Source: an uncultured Bacteriovoracaceae bacterium
GTDB taxonomy: Bacteria; Bdellovibrionota; Bacteriovoracia; Bacteriovoracales; Bacteriovoracaceae
Assembly (NCBI GenBank): GCA_938017795.1
Contig: CALIJZ010000006.1
Location: forward strand, 1 to 64,000
Direction: 5' to 3'
DNA: 64,000 nt
Part shown: piece after piece, positions 56,538-64,000 of the stretch
How the letters are laid out: each line of letters starts with the position of its first letter
Numbering within the stretch: the first letter of the stretch is position 1
The notes under the pieces: model-generated
What the model was told of the DNA's origin: nothing
What the model saw: only the letters and a program-made list of their open reading frames with translations
Database searches by the model: none
Program-made: the position numbers and the translations under genes

Positions 56538-57260
56538 ATGGCAAAAAGAAAAATCAGAAGAAGAAAAGTAGAAAGTGATGAGGGTACATGGTTAGTCAGT
56601 TACGCTGATATGATGACTCTAATATGTTGTTTCTTTATTTTAATGATGGCACTTGCTAATTATGAGCCTGTTGGGTTCACTAAGAAAGTAAAAGAAATAT
56701 CTAAACACTTTAATATAGATAAAAACAAATCTTCGGATGTTAAGTTAACTACTTTAACAGAAGAGATAGCAAGTCATCCTAAATTGCAAAAGATGACAAA
56801 GATTTCAAAAAAAGATGAAAGATTAATAGTTAGCTTTAGTGGTACAACTCTTTTTAAAAATGATTCTTATCAGTTAACAGATGAAATGCTTTCTCCTTTA
56901 GATGCTCTCATTGATTTAATTAAAACAAGAGATGACTCTTATAAAATTTTAATTGAAGGTCATACTTCAAACCTTCCGCTTAGAGATAAAAGCTTGATTT
57001 CTAAGTGGCATTTAAGTTCATTGAGAGCTTCAACAGTTGCTCAAAGGTTTGCATTTTTCGGATTTAATAGTAAAAATATTGTTCCGATCGGACGAGGCTC
57101 TACTGAGCCAATTTTAGCCAATCAAGATAAGTTTGGTGAAAACATAAAAGAAAATATTGTTTTAAATGACAGAGTTGAAATCAAAATCCTTGAAAGTAGA
57201 GAAGTTGAAAAGTCTGAAAAGAAAACAAAACTAGGGCTTGGGGTATATTTTAAAGATTAA
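56538..57260 (+). CDS. motB: MotB-type stator subunit with OmpA-like peptidoglycan-binding domain
   Basis: 240 residues. A short cationic N-terminus precedes a single membrane helix with the proton-carrying aspartate in VSYADMMTL (D24). The C-terminal OmpA-like domain contains ILIEGHTSN, LSSLRASTVAQ, and NDRVEIKIL, for peptidoglycan attachment. Stator partner of the MotA-type protein before it. The first half after the helix is the usual plug and linker region. Confidence 0.9.
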   Translation: MAKRKIRRRKVESDEGTWLVSYADMMTLICCFFILMMALANYEPVGFTKKVKEISKHFNIDKNKSSDVKLTTLTEEIASHPKLQKMTKISKKDERLIVSFSGTTLFKNDSYQLTDEMLSPLDALIDLIKTRDDSYKILIEGHTSNLPLRDKSLISKWHLSSLRASTVAQRFAFFGFNSKNIVPIGRGSTEPILANQDKFGENIKENIVLNDRVEIKILESREVEKSEKKTKLGLGVYFKD

Positions 57261-57262
57261 AA

Positions 57263-58327
57263 ATGATTATAGCCATAATAGACAAAGATAAAGATAAAGA
57301 GCCGCTTGAAAATTTTTTCAAAAAACATTCCAAAGACTTTAGATTTTATGAAAATCTTCAAGATGGAGTTCAGAAAGCTTTAGATGGGAATGTTCAGTAT
57401 ATTGTTTTAGACACCGATAATGAACCCGTTGTTTCGATTGATAGATTGAACTTTTTTTCTAAAGAAAATGAGACCCCTTGTATTGTTTTAACATGCAATG
57501 CTGCTCTTTCAGCAAAAACAAGAATTGCAGCTAAAAACAACTCTTTCTTAACAACTGCTCTCTATGGTGATACTTATCCTGATCTTAGCAAGATCATTGA
57601 CCCTAAAAGGAAGTTTAAAAATAAAAACAAACATTTTGTTAAGAAGAAAAAAATTAGTGAAAAATCATACTATAATATTTTCAGTACCTCTCTAAATGTA
57701 GGGGTTATTTTCTTTCTAGCGAGCCTGATTGGATATTATCTCTTTTTATTCTTGGGTAAGAAAATTGAGATTCAGGAAGGCCATAAGTATTTTGCATATA
57801 TTTGGTTTGGGCTTGGAGTTTTAGGGATTTTAAATTCTGCTCTTATTCTAAAAGACTCAAAGAGAGATAGGACTCTCAGCTTTATTTTTGCTATAACTTC
57901 ATTTATTTTGCTTTTCTTTAAGTTTGACTTGTTTATACCTATGGCAGTCATTTCAGTTTTGCTATTGATTGATTATTTTTTATTAAAACCTATAATCCAA
58001 CATATAAAGAATATGATGCATGTTCGAAAAGAACCAAGATATCCAGTTGATGGGTATATTTATGTCATTTCATCTGAAAGTTCTGAGAACTTTAATGCTA
58101 GACTAGTAGATCTTTCCAACTCTGGAGCTTTAATAGAATCAAGTGAAATGTTTATTGAAGGCGAAGAATTAAAGATTAATAATGAAGCATTTAGTATCTT
58201 TGCTGACGTGAAAAGATCTTACAAATCTGGTGAAAGCTATAAGACAGCTTTGGAGTTTAACTTAGTAACTAAAGCAAACAGTGAAGCAATTAAAGAATAT
58301 ATTCGGACAAATTCTATAGAAGCATAA
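57263..58327 (+). CDS. PilZ-domain protein with receiver-like N-terminus and membrane segments
   Basis: 354 residues. Residues 1-110 look like a receiver-type alpha/beta domain (MIIAIIDKDKDKEP, then YIVLDTDNE) that may not be phosphorylated. Four hydrophobic segments follow (about 140-245). The C-terminal PilZ domain has the c-di-GMP signature RKEPR then DLSNSGALIES. It is two bases from motB, so probably a c-di-GMP-controlled brake or regulator of this motor, as YcgR is for flagella; that function is inferred from position and domain. Confidence 0.78.
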   Translation: MIIAIIDKDKDKEPLENFFKKHSKDFRFYENLQDGVQKALDGNVQYIVLDTDNEPVVSIDRLNFFSKENETPCIVLTCNAALSAKTRIAAKNNSFLTTALYGDTYPDLSKIIDPKRKFKNKNKHFVKKKKISEKSYYNIFSTSLNVGVIFFLASLIGYYLFLFLGKKIEIQEGHKYFAYIWFGLGVLGILNSALILKDSKRDRTLSFIFAITSFILLFFKFDLFIPMAVISVLLLIDYFLLKPIIQHIKNMMHVRKEPRYPVDGYIYVISSESSENFNARLVDLSNSGALIESSEMFIEGEELKINNEAFSIFADVKRSYKSGESYKTALEFNLVTKANSEAIKEYIRTNSIEA

Positions 58328-58475
58328 TTTTCATAAATCTAGATTTAAAACTAAAAAAGACAGCTATAGATTTTGTCCTTAGGAAAATATTTCCTCCTGA
58401 TTAAAAACAACCTTCCTAAATCAAGATTCAAGGATAAATATCGATAAGTAATCACAATCATAATGGAGATTATTT

Positions 58476-59078
58476 ATGAAATTGCTACTACTTAGTTTGT
58501 TTTTTGTTTCAACTTTTTCTTACGGGAAAAACCTAGTGATTACTAGCGTTCAAGAGAAGGTAGATGTTTTTGTTAAAAACTCTGAGACTAATAAATTAGT
58601 TAAGATTGGAGTAACTCCTTTAAAGATTGGTTATTCAGAGATTGTAGAAAACTACTCAAGAAGTGATAACTTCATGCTTGTTATGCAAAAAGAAAAGCAT
58701 GCAAATTATAGATTAATGATCAGTAAACTTCACTCTGGTAAATATGAGATTAATGCAAATCTTGATTCTTATACTGAAAAGAGTTTTGCCAAAGAATATG
58801 ACCTTCTAATTAATAAATTATTTGATGTTCAACGTCTTGTTAGGTCTAAGAACTACACAGATGCAATTACAAATTTAGATTCATTAGAAAAAGACTATCC
58901 AGAAGTTGGTGCAGTCTATGAGATGAAAGCGATGACTTATTATATGTCTAAAGACCTTCCTAAGTCTTTATCATATTACAGGAAAGCAGCTAGTGTTTTT
59001 CCTGGTAGTAAAGAAGTTTATACAATGAAAAAATATTTAGAGAGCGAACTAGGCTCTACAAGTAAAGGAATAAAGTAA
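58476..59078 (+). CDS. Exported TPR protein with PEGA-like N-terminal domain
   Basis: 200 residues. Signal peptide (about residues 1-17). Residues 20-90 resemble PEGA domains (VDVFVKNSETNKLVKIGVTPLKIG). The C-terminal half holds tetratricopeptide-like helices with AMTYYMSKDLPKSLSYYRKA. GGAG precedes the ATG. Its stop overlaps the start of the FliF/FliG-like gene (TAATG), so translation is coupled. A scaffold or assembly role in the motor locus is likely; no enzymatic motif is present. Confidence 0.7.
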   Translation: MKLLLLSLFFVSTFSYGKNLVITSVQEKVDVFVKNSETNKLVKIGVTPLKIGYSEIVENYSRSDNFMLVMQKEKHANYRLMISKLHSGKYEINANLDSYTEKSFAKEYDLLINKLFDVQRLVRSKNYTDAITNLDSLEKDYPEVGAVYEMKAMTYYMSKDLPKSLSYYRKAASVFPGSKEVYTMKKYLESELGSTSKGIK

Positions 59079-60979
59079 TGAGAAAGGTTTTACTAGTACT
59101 AGCAGGACTATCTTTATTTGCTCAATCAGCAGAAGTAGGCAGCGGCTTTAAGTCAATCCAGTGGCAAAAAGTTGAGCTTCAAGAAAAGATCAGCAATAAG
59201 GTTAAAAAAACAGTTGGATCACTTCTTGAAAAAGAAGATTATCTAGTTGAGGTGGATATTTCATATTACGCTCCCCCTAAACCAAACTTTGAAAAAGATA
59301 CTAAGCCTGAAGTTAAAATCTCAGAAAGAGAGTTCAAAGAAAGCTCTAGAGACTATATTGTTTTTTCTAAGCTTGGTTTAGAAGTGCCAACGGTTGCTAA
59401 TAATAGAAAGTCTGAGCAGAAGAAACTTAACGATGTTTGGAAGTTCCATGAGGCAAACAATATCTTTAATAATCTTGAAGCTGTTACTATTTTCATTTAT
59501 CTTGAAAAAAGTATAAAGGATTCAACAGTTGATTCACTTAAAGCTCTTTTAAATAATTTAAAATTACCAATTGGAGACATTACAGCTGAGGTCGAGATTG
59601 AAAAGATCCCTTTCAAAGCTAATAGAGTTGGAAAAGCAGTTCCAAAGAAAGCAGAGCAGAAGTTATCTGAATATGTAGTTGAGAACCTTGCAAAATTTAG
59701 CACGATGTTAGGTCTGGTTTTATCAACTATCATCTTGATGCTTGGATCATTATTCCTATTTAGAAAGTACAGAAAATTCAAAGAAAATGAGAAAGCTAAA
59801 GAGATGATCTCTAATGCTTCTAATAGCATGAAAGAAGAAGAAAAAGAGAAGAAAGAGCAAGCAGCAGCCGCGGCAGCAGCTCAAGGCGGTGGAGATGGCT
59901 TTGGCGATGATACTCACCTTGTAGGATTTAGTCGTTTTGAAAAATATATGACTAACTCACCAGATGAGGCGATCCACATGATTAAGAGTTGGATCATAGA
60001 AAAAAGTGATGACTCTATCAACGCACTTAACGCTCTAGTTAAACAATTGGATAATGAAGTCTTACTAAAAGTATTTTCTAACCTTGGAGATGAGGAGAGA
60101 AACACTTGGAAAGTAAATTTAAATGAGAATCTTACTTTAGATGATATTAGAAGAGCTAATGAATATATCTCAACTCAAATTGTTGCTGAGATTATTGTTC
60201 CTCATGTTCTTAGGGACTATGAGTTATTAGATACTCTTTTAACACTTAAGCCTTCTGAGGGAGTTGATTTTGTAAACAAGCACCCTGAGTATAGAGGCGT
60301 GTTTATGAATATCATTAATCCTAAGTTTTTTGCAAAAATTGCGGAAAGACTAGATCATGAAACACTTACAAGTGTTATTGATGAAAGTATGAGTTTTGAA
60401 GAATTTGATAAAGGTAGCTCGTATGATAGTTTCAAGACAAGCTTAGAGTCTTGTAGAGTTATTAAGAAGCAAAGACCATTTATTAAGAAGATTGTTGATC
60501 TTATTGAAACAGCAACTCCCAAGGTTGAGAAGTCTCTATATGATGCTCTCCTCACAGAGAAAGAGTTTGAAACAGTTTCTAGGCTTGGAAAGAAGCATTA
60601 CCCAAGTTTCTTATTAGAAGAAGCTAGCAATGAAGCACTAGAGCAGATCATTAAAAATTACCCAATGAAAAAGAGAGTCTCTCTTCTTTTATTAGATAAT
60701 CCGGTTTTTAATCACAGGTTGATTGATATCTTTGCTCCTGAAGGGTCAAAGGCAAGAGACTTTCTAGATATCGAGATGCAATTAGCTACAGAGAACCTTG
60801 AGATACAAAGAGAGATCAAGGAAAATCCAGAGAGTATATATTTTGAATTTGTTCAGTTTGCCAGAAAGACAATTGAGAACAATAACTCAGTAAAAGAGTT
60901 AGCTAATGTTCAAATTGAGCAATGGGTTGAGAGTTTTCAGACAACGTCGATCAAGCCAGACATTCAAGAAGCAGCGTAA
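59078..60979 (+). CDS. Motor protein combining FliF-like periplasmic part, membrane helix and FliG-like part
   Basis: 633 residues. Signal peptide (about 1-18), then a periplasmic region with LQEKISNKVKKTVGSLLEKE, LVEVDISYY and FSKLGLEVP, which resembles the ring-building region near the C-terminus of FliF. A single membrane helix is at about 207-227, followed by a charged linker. The cytoplasmic part starts with SPDEAIHMIKSWI, like the FliF tail, then has helical repeats with VKQLDNEVLLKVFSNLGDEER, reminiscent of FliG middle domains. It could form the rotor or ring that the MotA/MotB pair pushes. Assignment is by pattern and needs profile or structure comparison. Confidence 0.55.
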   Translation: MRKVLLVLAGLSLFAQSAEVGSGFKSIQWQKVELQEKISNKVKKTVGSLLEKEDYLVEVDISYYAPPKPNFEKDTKPEVKISEREFKESSRDYIVFSKLGLEVPTVANNRKSEQKKLNDVWKFHEANNIFNNLEAVTIFIYLEKSIKDSTVDSLKALLNNLKLPIGDITAEVEIEKIPFKANRVGKAVPKKAEQKLSEYVVENLAKFSTMLGLVLSTIILMLGSLFLFRKYRKFKENEKAKEMISNASNSMKEEEKEKKEQAAAAAAAQGGGDGFGDDTHLVGFSRFEKYMTNSPDEAIHMIKSWIIEKSDDSINALNALVKQLDNEVLLKVFSNLGDEERNTWKVNLNENLTLDDIRRANEYISTQIVAEIIVPHVLRDYELLDTLLTLKPSEGVDFVNKHPEYRGVFMNIINPKFFAKIAERLDHETLTSVIDESMSFEEFDKGSSYDSFKTSLESCRVIKKQRPFIKKIVDLIETATPKVEKSLYDALLTEKEFETVSRLGKKHYPSFLLEEASNEALEQIIKNYPMKKRVSLLLLDNPVFNHRLIDIFAPEGSKARDFLDIEMQLATENLEIQREIKENPESIYFEFVQFARKTIENNNSVKELANVQIEQWVESFQTTSIKPDIQEAA

Positions 60980-60998
60980 GAGAAGTTAAGTAAAATAA

Positions 60999-61024
60999 GG
61001 CTAGGTCTATTCTTAGATCTAGCT
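60999..61024 (+). terminator. Hairpin downstream of the motor operon (terminator uncertain)
   Basis: GCTAGGTC (61000-61007) pairs with GATCTAGC (61016-61023), one G-U, around TATTCTTA. No proper T-run follows, so it may be a weak or Rho-assisted terminator or an mRNA end-stabiliser. Confidence 0.4.
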
Positions 61025-61239
61025 ATCAAAATAACCTACAAATACAGTGTCGAAATGGCCCTGCTTTAATAGAAACCTTGATACAACCTTAAACTTACTT
61101 AGATTTCATAAATCTTAAATTCATTAAAATCTTCCAATGTTCTCTCATCCTTTCTAACATCTATATCGTTTCTGAATAATATAGTTGTACGTTATAAGTA
61201 GAGCACCTCTCTTAAAAACTTTGCTCAGAGTAAAAACCA

Positions 61240-62556
61240 ATGAACACATTAGAGTATGAAACCTCACTTTATAGAGAAAATGCCATCAAAGGCACTACTT
61301 TAAAGTTTTTAATTCCATTGTATATGTTATTTGGATTACTTGATTATATATATTATCAAGAATTTTTTCTTAACTTTCTATATCTACGTATCGCCGGCTC
61401 TTTCTTTATCGCCCTACTCTCTTTAATCTATTTCAAAAATCATCATATCTTCAAAACTCAATTAGTTGCAACATTTATCATTCAAATATTTTCTCAATCA
61501 GTCATATATATGCTTTTCTTAATTAATGACTTCACTTCTCCCTACTATATGGGAATCAGTATGGTTTTTTTGATTTTTGACATTATCTTTAGGCTTAGTT
61601 GGTCTTTCTTTTTTTTTAATATCTTTTTAATTTCTTTACCAATAGCTGCATTATTAATCCCAAACGAGATAACGACTCAGTCTGACTTTAACTACCTTCA
61701 CATTTTTTTTATTATTTTTTATATAGTAACGGCTAGTATTTTAAAAAAATTAAATTTTAATTTATTTAACAAAGAATACACCAGTAGGAAATTGCTAGAC
61801 CAGGAAATTAAAAACAGAGACATAACCATACAAAAAAAAGTTGATGAGATAATTGAAATAAATGATCTCGCCAAGCAATTTAGTCCCCAAGTACTAAATC
61901 AAATGGAGAAGATACAAAAAGGAGAACTGCTTGAGGAGTCAATCAATAAACAGATTTGTGTACTTTTCGTAGACATCGTTGATTCAACTAAAAAAATAAA
62001 TAAACTAAGCCACAGAGATTTCAATCTTAGCCTAACTAAGTTTATGGAACTGACTACAAACACACTTTTGCATCATGAAATTACTATTGATAAGTTTTTA
62101 GGAGATGGATTTTTAGCATTTAGTAATGCCCCATTTAGCGTTGAAAACTTCGTCCAGAAAGTTGTCTTAGCTTCCATTCATATAAATAGAAAAATTTTTA
62201 GCAATCAACAGTTTTTTGAGAAACATTGGGGTGGAGATTTTTCAACAAGGATTGGAATAGACAAAGGAGAAGCAAAAGTTGGCTTCATTGGAACACATGA
62301 GTTATTTAAAACATATTCTGCAATTGGTCCTGCAGTAAATCGAGCATCTCGTTTATGCTCTATTGCAAAAAAGAATGAGATATTAATAACGTCTGACGTT
62401 TTTAAAGAATTAAAAAATATGGATTTTTTGAAATCATTAAAAGTAGAGACTATGACTAATATAAAGATAGAAGGTTTTGAGAAAAATATCGATGACTTAT
62501 ACTCACTTTCAGACTTTGAATCTCTTAAGCCGCAGGAAATAATCACTACGGCCTAA
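61240..62556 (+). CDS. Membrane-bound class III adenylyl/guanylyl cyclase
   Basis: 438 residues. Six hydrophobic segments fill residues 20-170, then a coiled-coil-like linker, then the cyclase homology domain (about 235-420). Metal-binding aspartates: D245 in VLFVDIVDST and D289 in KFLGDGF. The purine-contact lysine K285 is present. The other specificity position, usually D in GD-A-VN, is P364 in AIGPAVN; N367 and R371 for the transition state are present. It probably makes cAMP or cGMP from a membrane signal. Its promoter lies in the 260-bp gap after the motor operon. Confidence 0.85.
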   Translation: MNTLEYETSLYRENAIKGTTLKFLIPLYMLFGLLDYIYYQEFFLNFLYLRIAGSFFIALLSLIYFKNHHIFKTQLVATFIIQIFSQSVIYMLFLINDFTSPYYMGISMVFLIFDIIFRLSWSFFFFNIFLISLPIAALLIPNEITTQSDFNYLHIFFIIFYIVTASILKKLNFNLFNKEYTSRKLLDQEIKNRDITIQKKVDEIIEINDLAKQFSPQVLNQMEKIQKGELLEESINKQICVLFVDIVDSTKKINKLSHRDFNLSLTKFMELTTNTLLHHEITIDKFLGDGFLAFSNAPFSVENFVQKVVLASIHINRKIFSNQQFFEKHWGGDFSTRIGIDKGEAKVGFIGTHELFKTYSAIGPAVNRASRLCSIAKKNEILITSDVFKELKNMDFLKSLKVETMTNIKIEGFEKNIDDLYSLSDFESLKPQEIITTA

Positions 62557-62567
62557 AAAACTTATTC

Positions 62568-64000
62568 TTATAATCTACTTGTAAAATCTTTATCACTGAT
62601 GCTTGCAGCTCCTAGCATTGAAAGAACTTTACCTTTTGCAGCTACTGCTGACTCAGGATACTTTAATGAAAGAACATTAAATAGATCAAATGCATCTCCA
62701 AATTTTCCGTTACTCAAGAAAGTATTTGCATTAGTTAACTTTTGAACAAATGCTGGGTTATCATCAAATGCATTCTTTTCTGTATCATACTGAGCTTCAT
62801 ATTGACGCTGTAGCTTACTCTTAAGAGCATTTACATTTCCTTCAACATGACTAGCAAGGTTTCTTCCACCTTCATTGAATGAATATGCTTCAATATTTGT
62901 AAATGCAAGATATCTCTCATGGTCAGTCAATGAGCTGTTTACATCTAAAGCTTGGCTAATTTCAGAGTTCACTCTGCTTTTGGCCATTTCATAGTATTTA
63001 TCAAATTTATCATTTGATAATGAATTCTGAAGATATGCTAATCCTAAATCAACTTTATGAGCTTCTCCAAAAGAGATCATCGGCAACACATTTCTTACAG
63101 ATTGCTTAGTGTGTGTACTACTTGCAAACGTAAATAATGCAAAAGCAACAACTGCTGCAGTTAAAAACTGAAGACCAGTATGGCTTAACCATCTTGTCCA
63201 TATTGTTTTATTTGATTCTTTTAAATAATCTATCTTATCTAACTTCTCTAAAGAGTTAAAAAGCTGAGGATTGTCTAAATACTTAAGCTTATCTAAGTAT
63301 CCACCAGTTACCAACTTATCTAATTTATCGATAAAATCAACGTTTTCTAAGATCTCTAGTTTGTCTAAATGTTTAAGAGCATCAAGATTATCAAGACTAG
63401 CAAGATTATCTAATTTATTAAGAATATCTAATCGATTTAATTTATCTAACTCATCAAGTCTATTAATAATATTCAACTTATCTAAGTCTTGCAATTGGTT
63501 AATTTTATCGAGTTTATGTAGCTCAGTTAATCTATCTAGCTTTCCTAAGCTCTCTAAACTTTCTAAGTTATCTAAATGCTCTAGTTTTTTTAAGTTCTCA
63601 AGATAAGAAAACAATGTTTTATTATTTTCTAAAAGATCTGCAAGATCATCAATTCGAGACAAGGCTCCAAGTGCATCTAATCTTTCAAGTTGCTTTAAGT
63701 TATTTAATCTTTCTAAATTACTTAATGCTCCTAACTCTTCCAGATTATCTAATTTATCTAGTTTATCTAATTTAACTAAGTGTTGTAAAAACTCAACTTT
63801 ATCAAGTCTTTGAAAGTTTTCTTCAACTAAAAAGTCTCTTACTGTATCAAGGACTTCAATTTTCTTTAAAGGCTCTAACTTAGCCTCAATATCACCTAGT
63901 TGGTCTAATTGCTTTAATTTGTTTAACTCATCTAATCTCTCTAGGTAGTGCAAACTTGTTAAAGACTCTAATTTTACCAAATAGTTTAAATTTTCTAAAC
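62568..64000 (-). CDS. Partial gene: membrane protein with a three-residue leucine repeat
   Basis: Open to the right window edge, so the N-terminus is missing; at least 477 residues are visible. The first 260 visible residues repeat Leu (or Ile/Val) every third position, such as LDKLDKLDNL and LERLDELNKLKQL, with Asp/Asn and Lys between and rare four-residue steps. A membrane helix follows (HTGLQFLTAAVVAFALFTF), then a roughly 170-residue C-terminal part with helical, TPR-like composition. I do not recognise the family. Three-residue spacing is not a normal coiled coil. It is convergent with the cyclase gene. Confidence 0.65.
   Translation of the reverse strand, partial: LENLNYLVKLESLTSLHYLERLDELNKLKQLDQLGDIEAKLEPLKKIEVLDTVRDFLVEENFQRLDKVEFLQHLVKLDKLDKLDNLEELGALSNLERLNNLKQLERLDALGALSRIDDLADLLENNKTLFSYLENLKKLEHLDNLESLESLGKLDRLTELHKLDKINQLQDLDKLNIINRLDELDKLNRLDILNKLDNLASLDNLDALKHLDKLEILENVDFIDKLDKLVTGGYLDKLKYLDNPQLFNSLEKLDKIDYLKESNKTIWTRWLSHTGLQFLTAAVVAFALFTFASSTHTKQSVRNVLPMISFGEAHKVDLGLAYLQNSLSNDKFDKYYEMAKSRVNSEISQALDVNSSLTDHERYLAFTNIEAYSFNEGGRNLASHVEGNVNALKSKLQRQYEAQYDTEKNAFDDNPAFVQKLTNANTFLSNGKFGDAFDLFNVLSLKYPESAVAAKGKVLSMLGAASISDKDFTSRL

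Overview
The window is A+T-rich bacterial chromosome. It carries the rif/str core operon (secE, nusG, L11-L1-L10-L7/L12, rpoB, rpoC, S12, S7, EF-G), many lipoproteins, and a MotA/MotB motor locus. Base composition, the acidic tails on NusG and L10, and the mix of marine-predator-type genes suggest a member of the Bacteriovoracales (Bacteriovorax/Halobacteriovorax group, Bdellovibrionota). That is inference from gene content and protein style; no 16S gene is present. I see no insertion sequence, prophage, CRISPR array or tRNA gene.

Region 1 (about 0-27 kb) looks like a large lipid or small-molecule biosynthesis locus. Its core is a divergent pair sharing one control region at 19045-19227. To the right lies a serine-palmitoyltransferase-type alpha-oxoamine synthase. 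To the left lies an overlapping operon that starts with an unusual fusion of a class III aminotransferase and a cyanobacterial-type long-chain acyl-ACP reductase. The fusion is followed by a rifampin-phosphotransferase-like dikinase, two thymidylate-kinase-like P-loop proteins, a HAD phosphatase and a lipoprotein. A perfect FNR-type box lies at class II distance from a -10-like hexamer on both sides. Around this pair are a ThiL-like kinase, a PAPS-type sulfotransferase, a membrane desaturase/hydroxylase and cysD-cysN-cysC (PAPS synthesis) with no reductive sulfate assimilation genes. Further left are an operon of PLD-like, acyl-CoA-dehydrogenase-like and di-iron ferritin-like genes, an MMPL/RND-type exporter, an SDR ketoreductase and a diacylglycerol/sphingosine-kinase-like enzyme. 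Together they suggest a sulfated sphingoid or long-chain amine lipid: made by the synthase, SDR, desaturase and amine-forming fusion, sulfated by CysDNC plus sulfotransferase, and exported by the MMPL protein.

Region 2 (27-29.5 kb) holds a cytochrome-like lipoprotein, a DUF2914-type membrane protein and exonuclease III. Region 3 (29.5-45.3 kb) is the fused rif+str operon, with an L10-leader-like RNA, an attenuator-like hairpin before rpoB, a terminator after rpsG, and a prohibitin-like gene in front of fusA. tuf is absent.

Region 4 (45.3-46.16 kb) has no protein gene. It is packed with long perfect stems whose G-U pairs and terminal U-run point to a large structured RNA on the minus strand. 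Region 5 (46.2-55.5 kb) holds two giant surface lipoproteins, one with fibronectin-type repeats and one with ASH/Hydin-like repeats. Region 6 (55.7-61 kb) is a motor locus: MotA, MotB, a PilZ protein, a TPR protein and a protein combining FliF-like and FliG-like parts. Region 7 (61-64 kb) holds a membrane class III nucleotide cyclase and a partial gene for a protein with an extreme three-residue leucine repeat.
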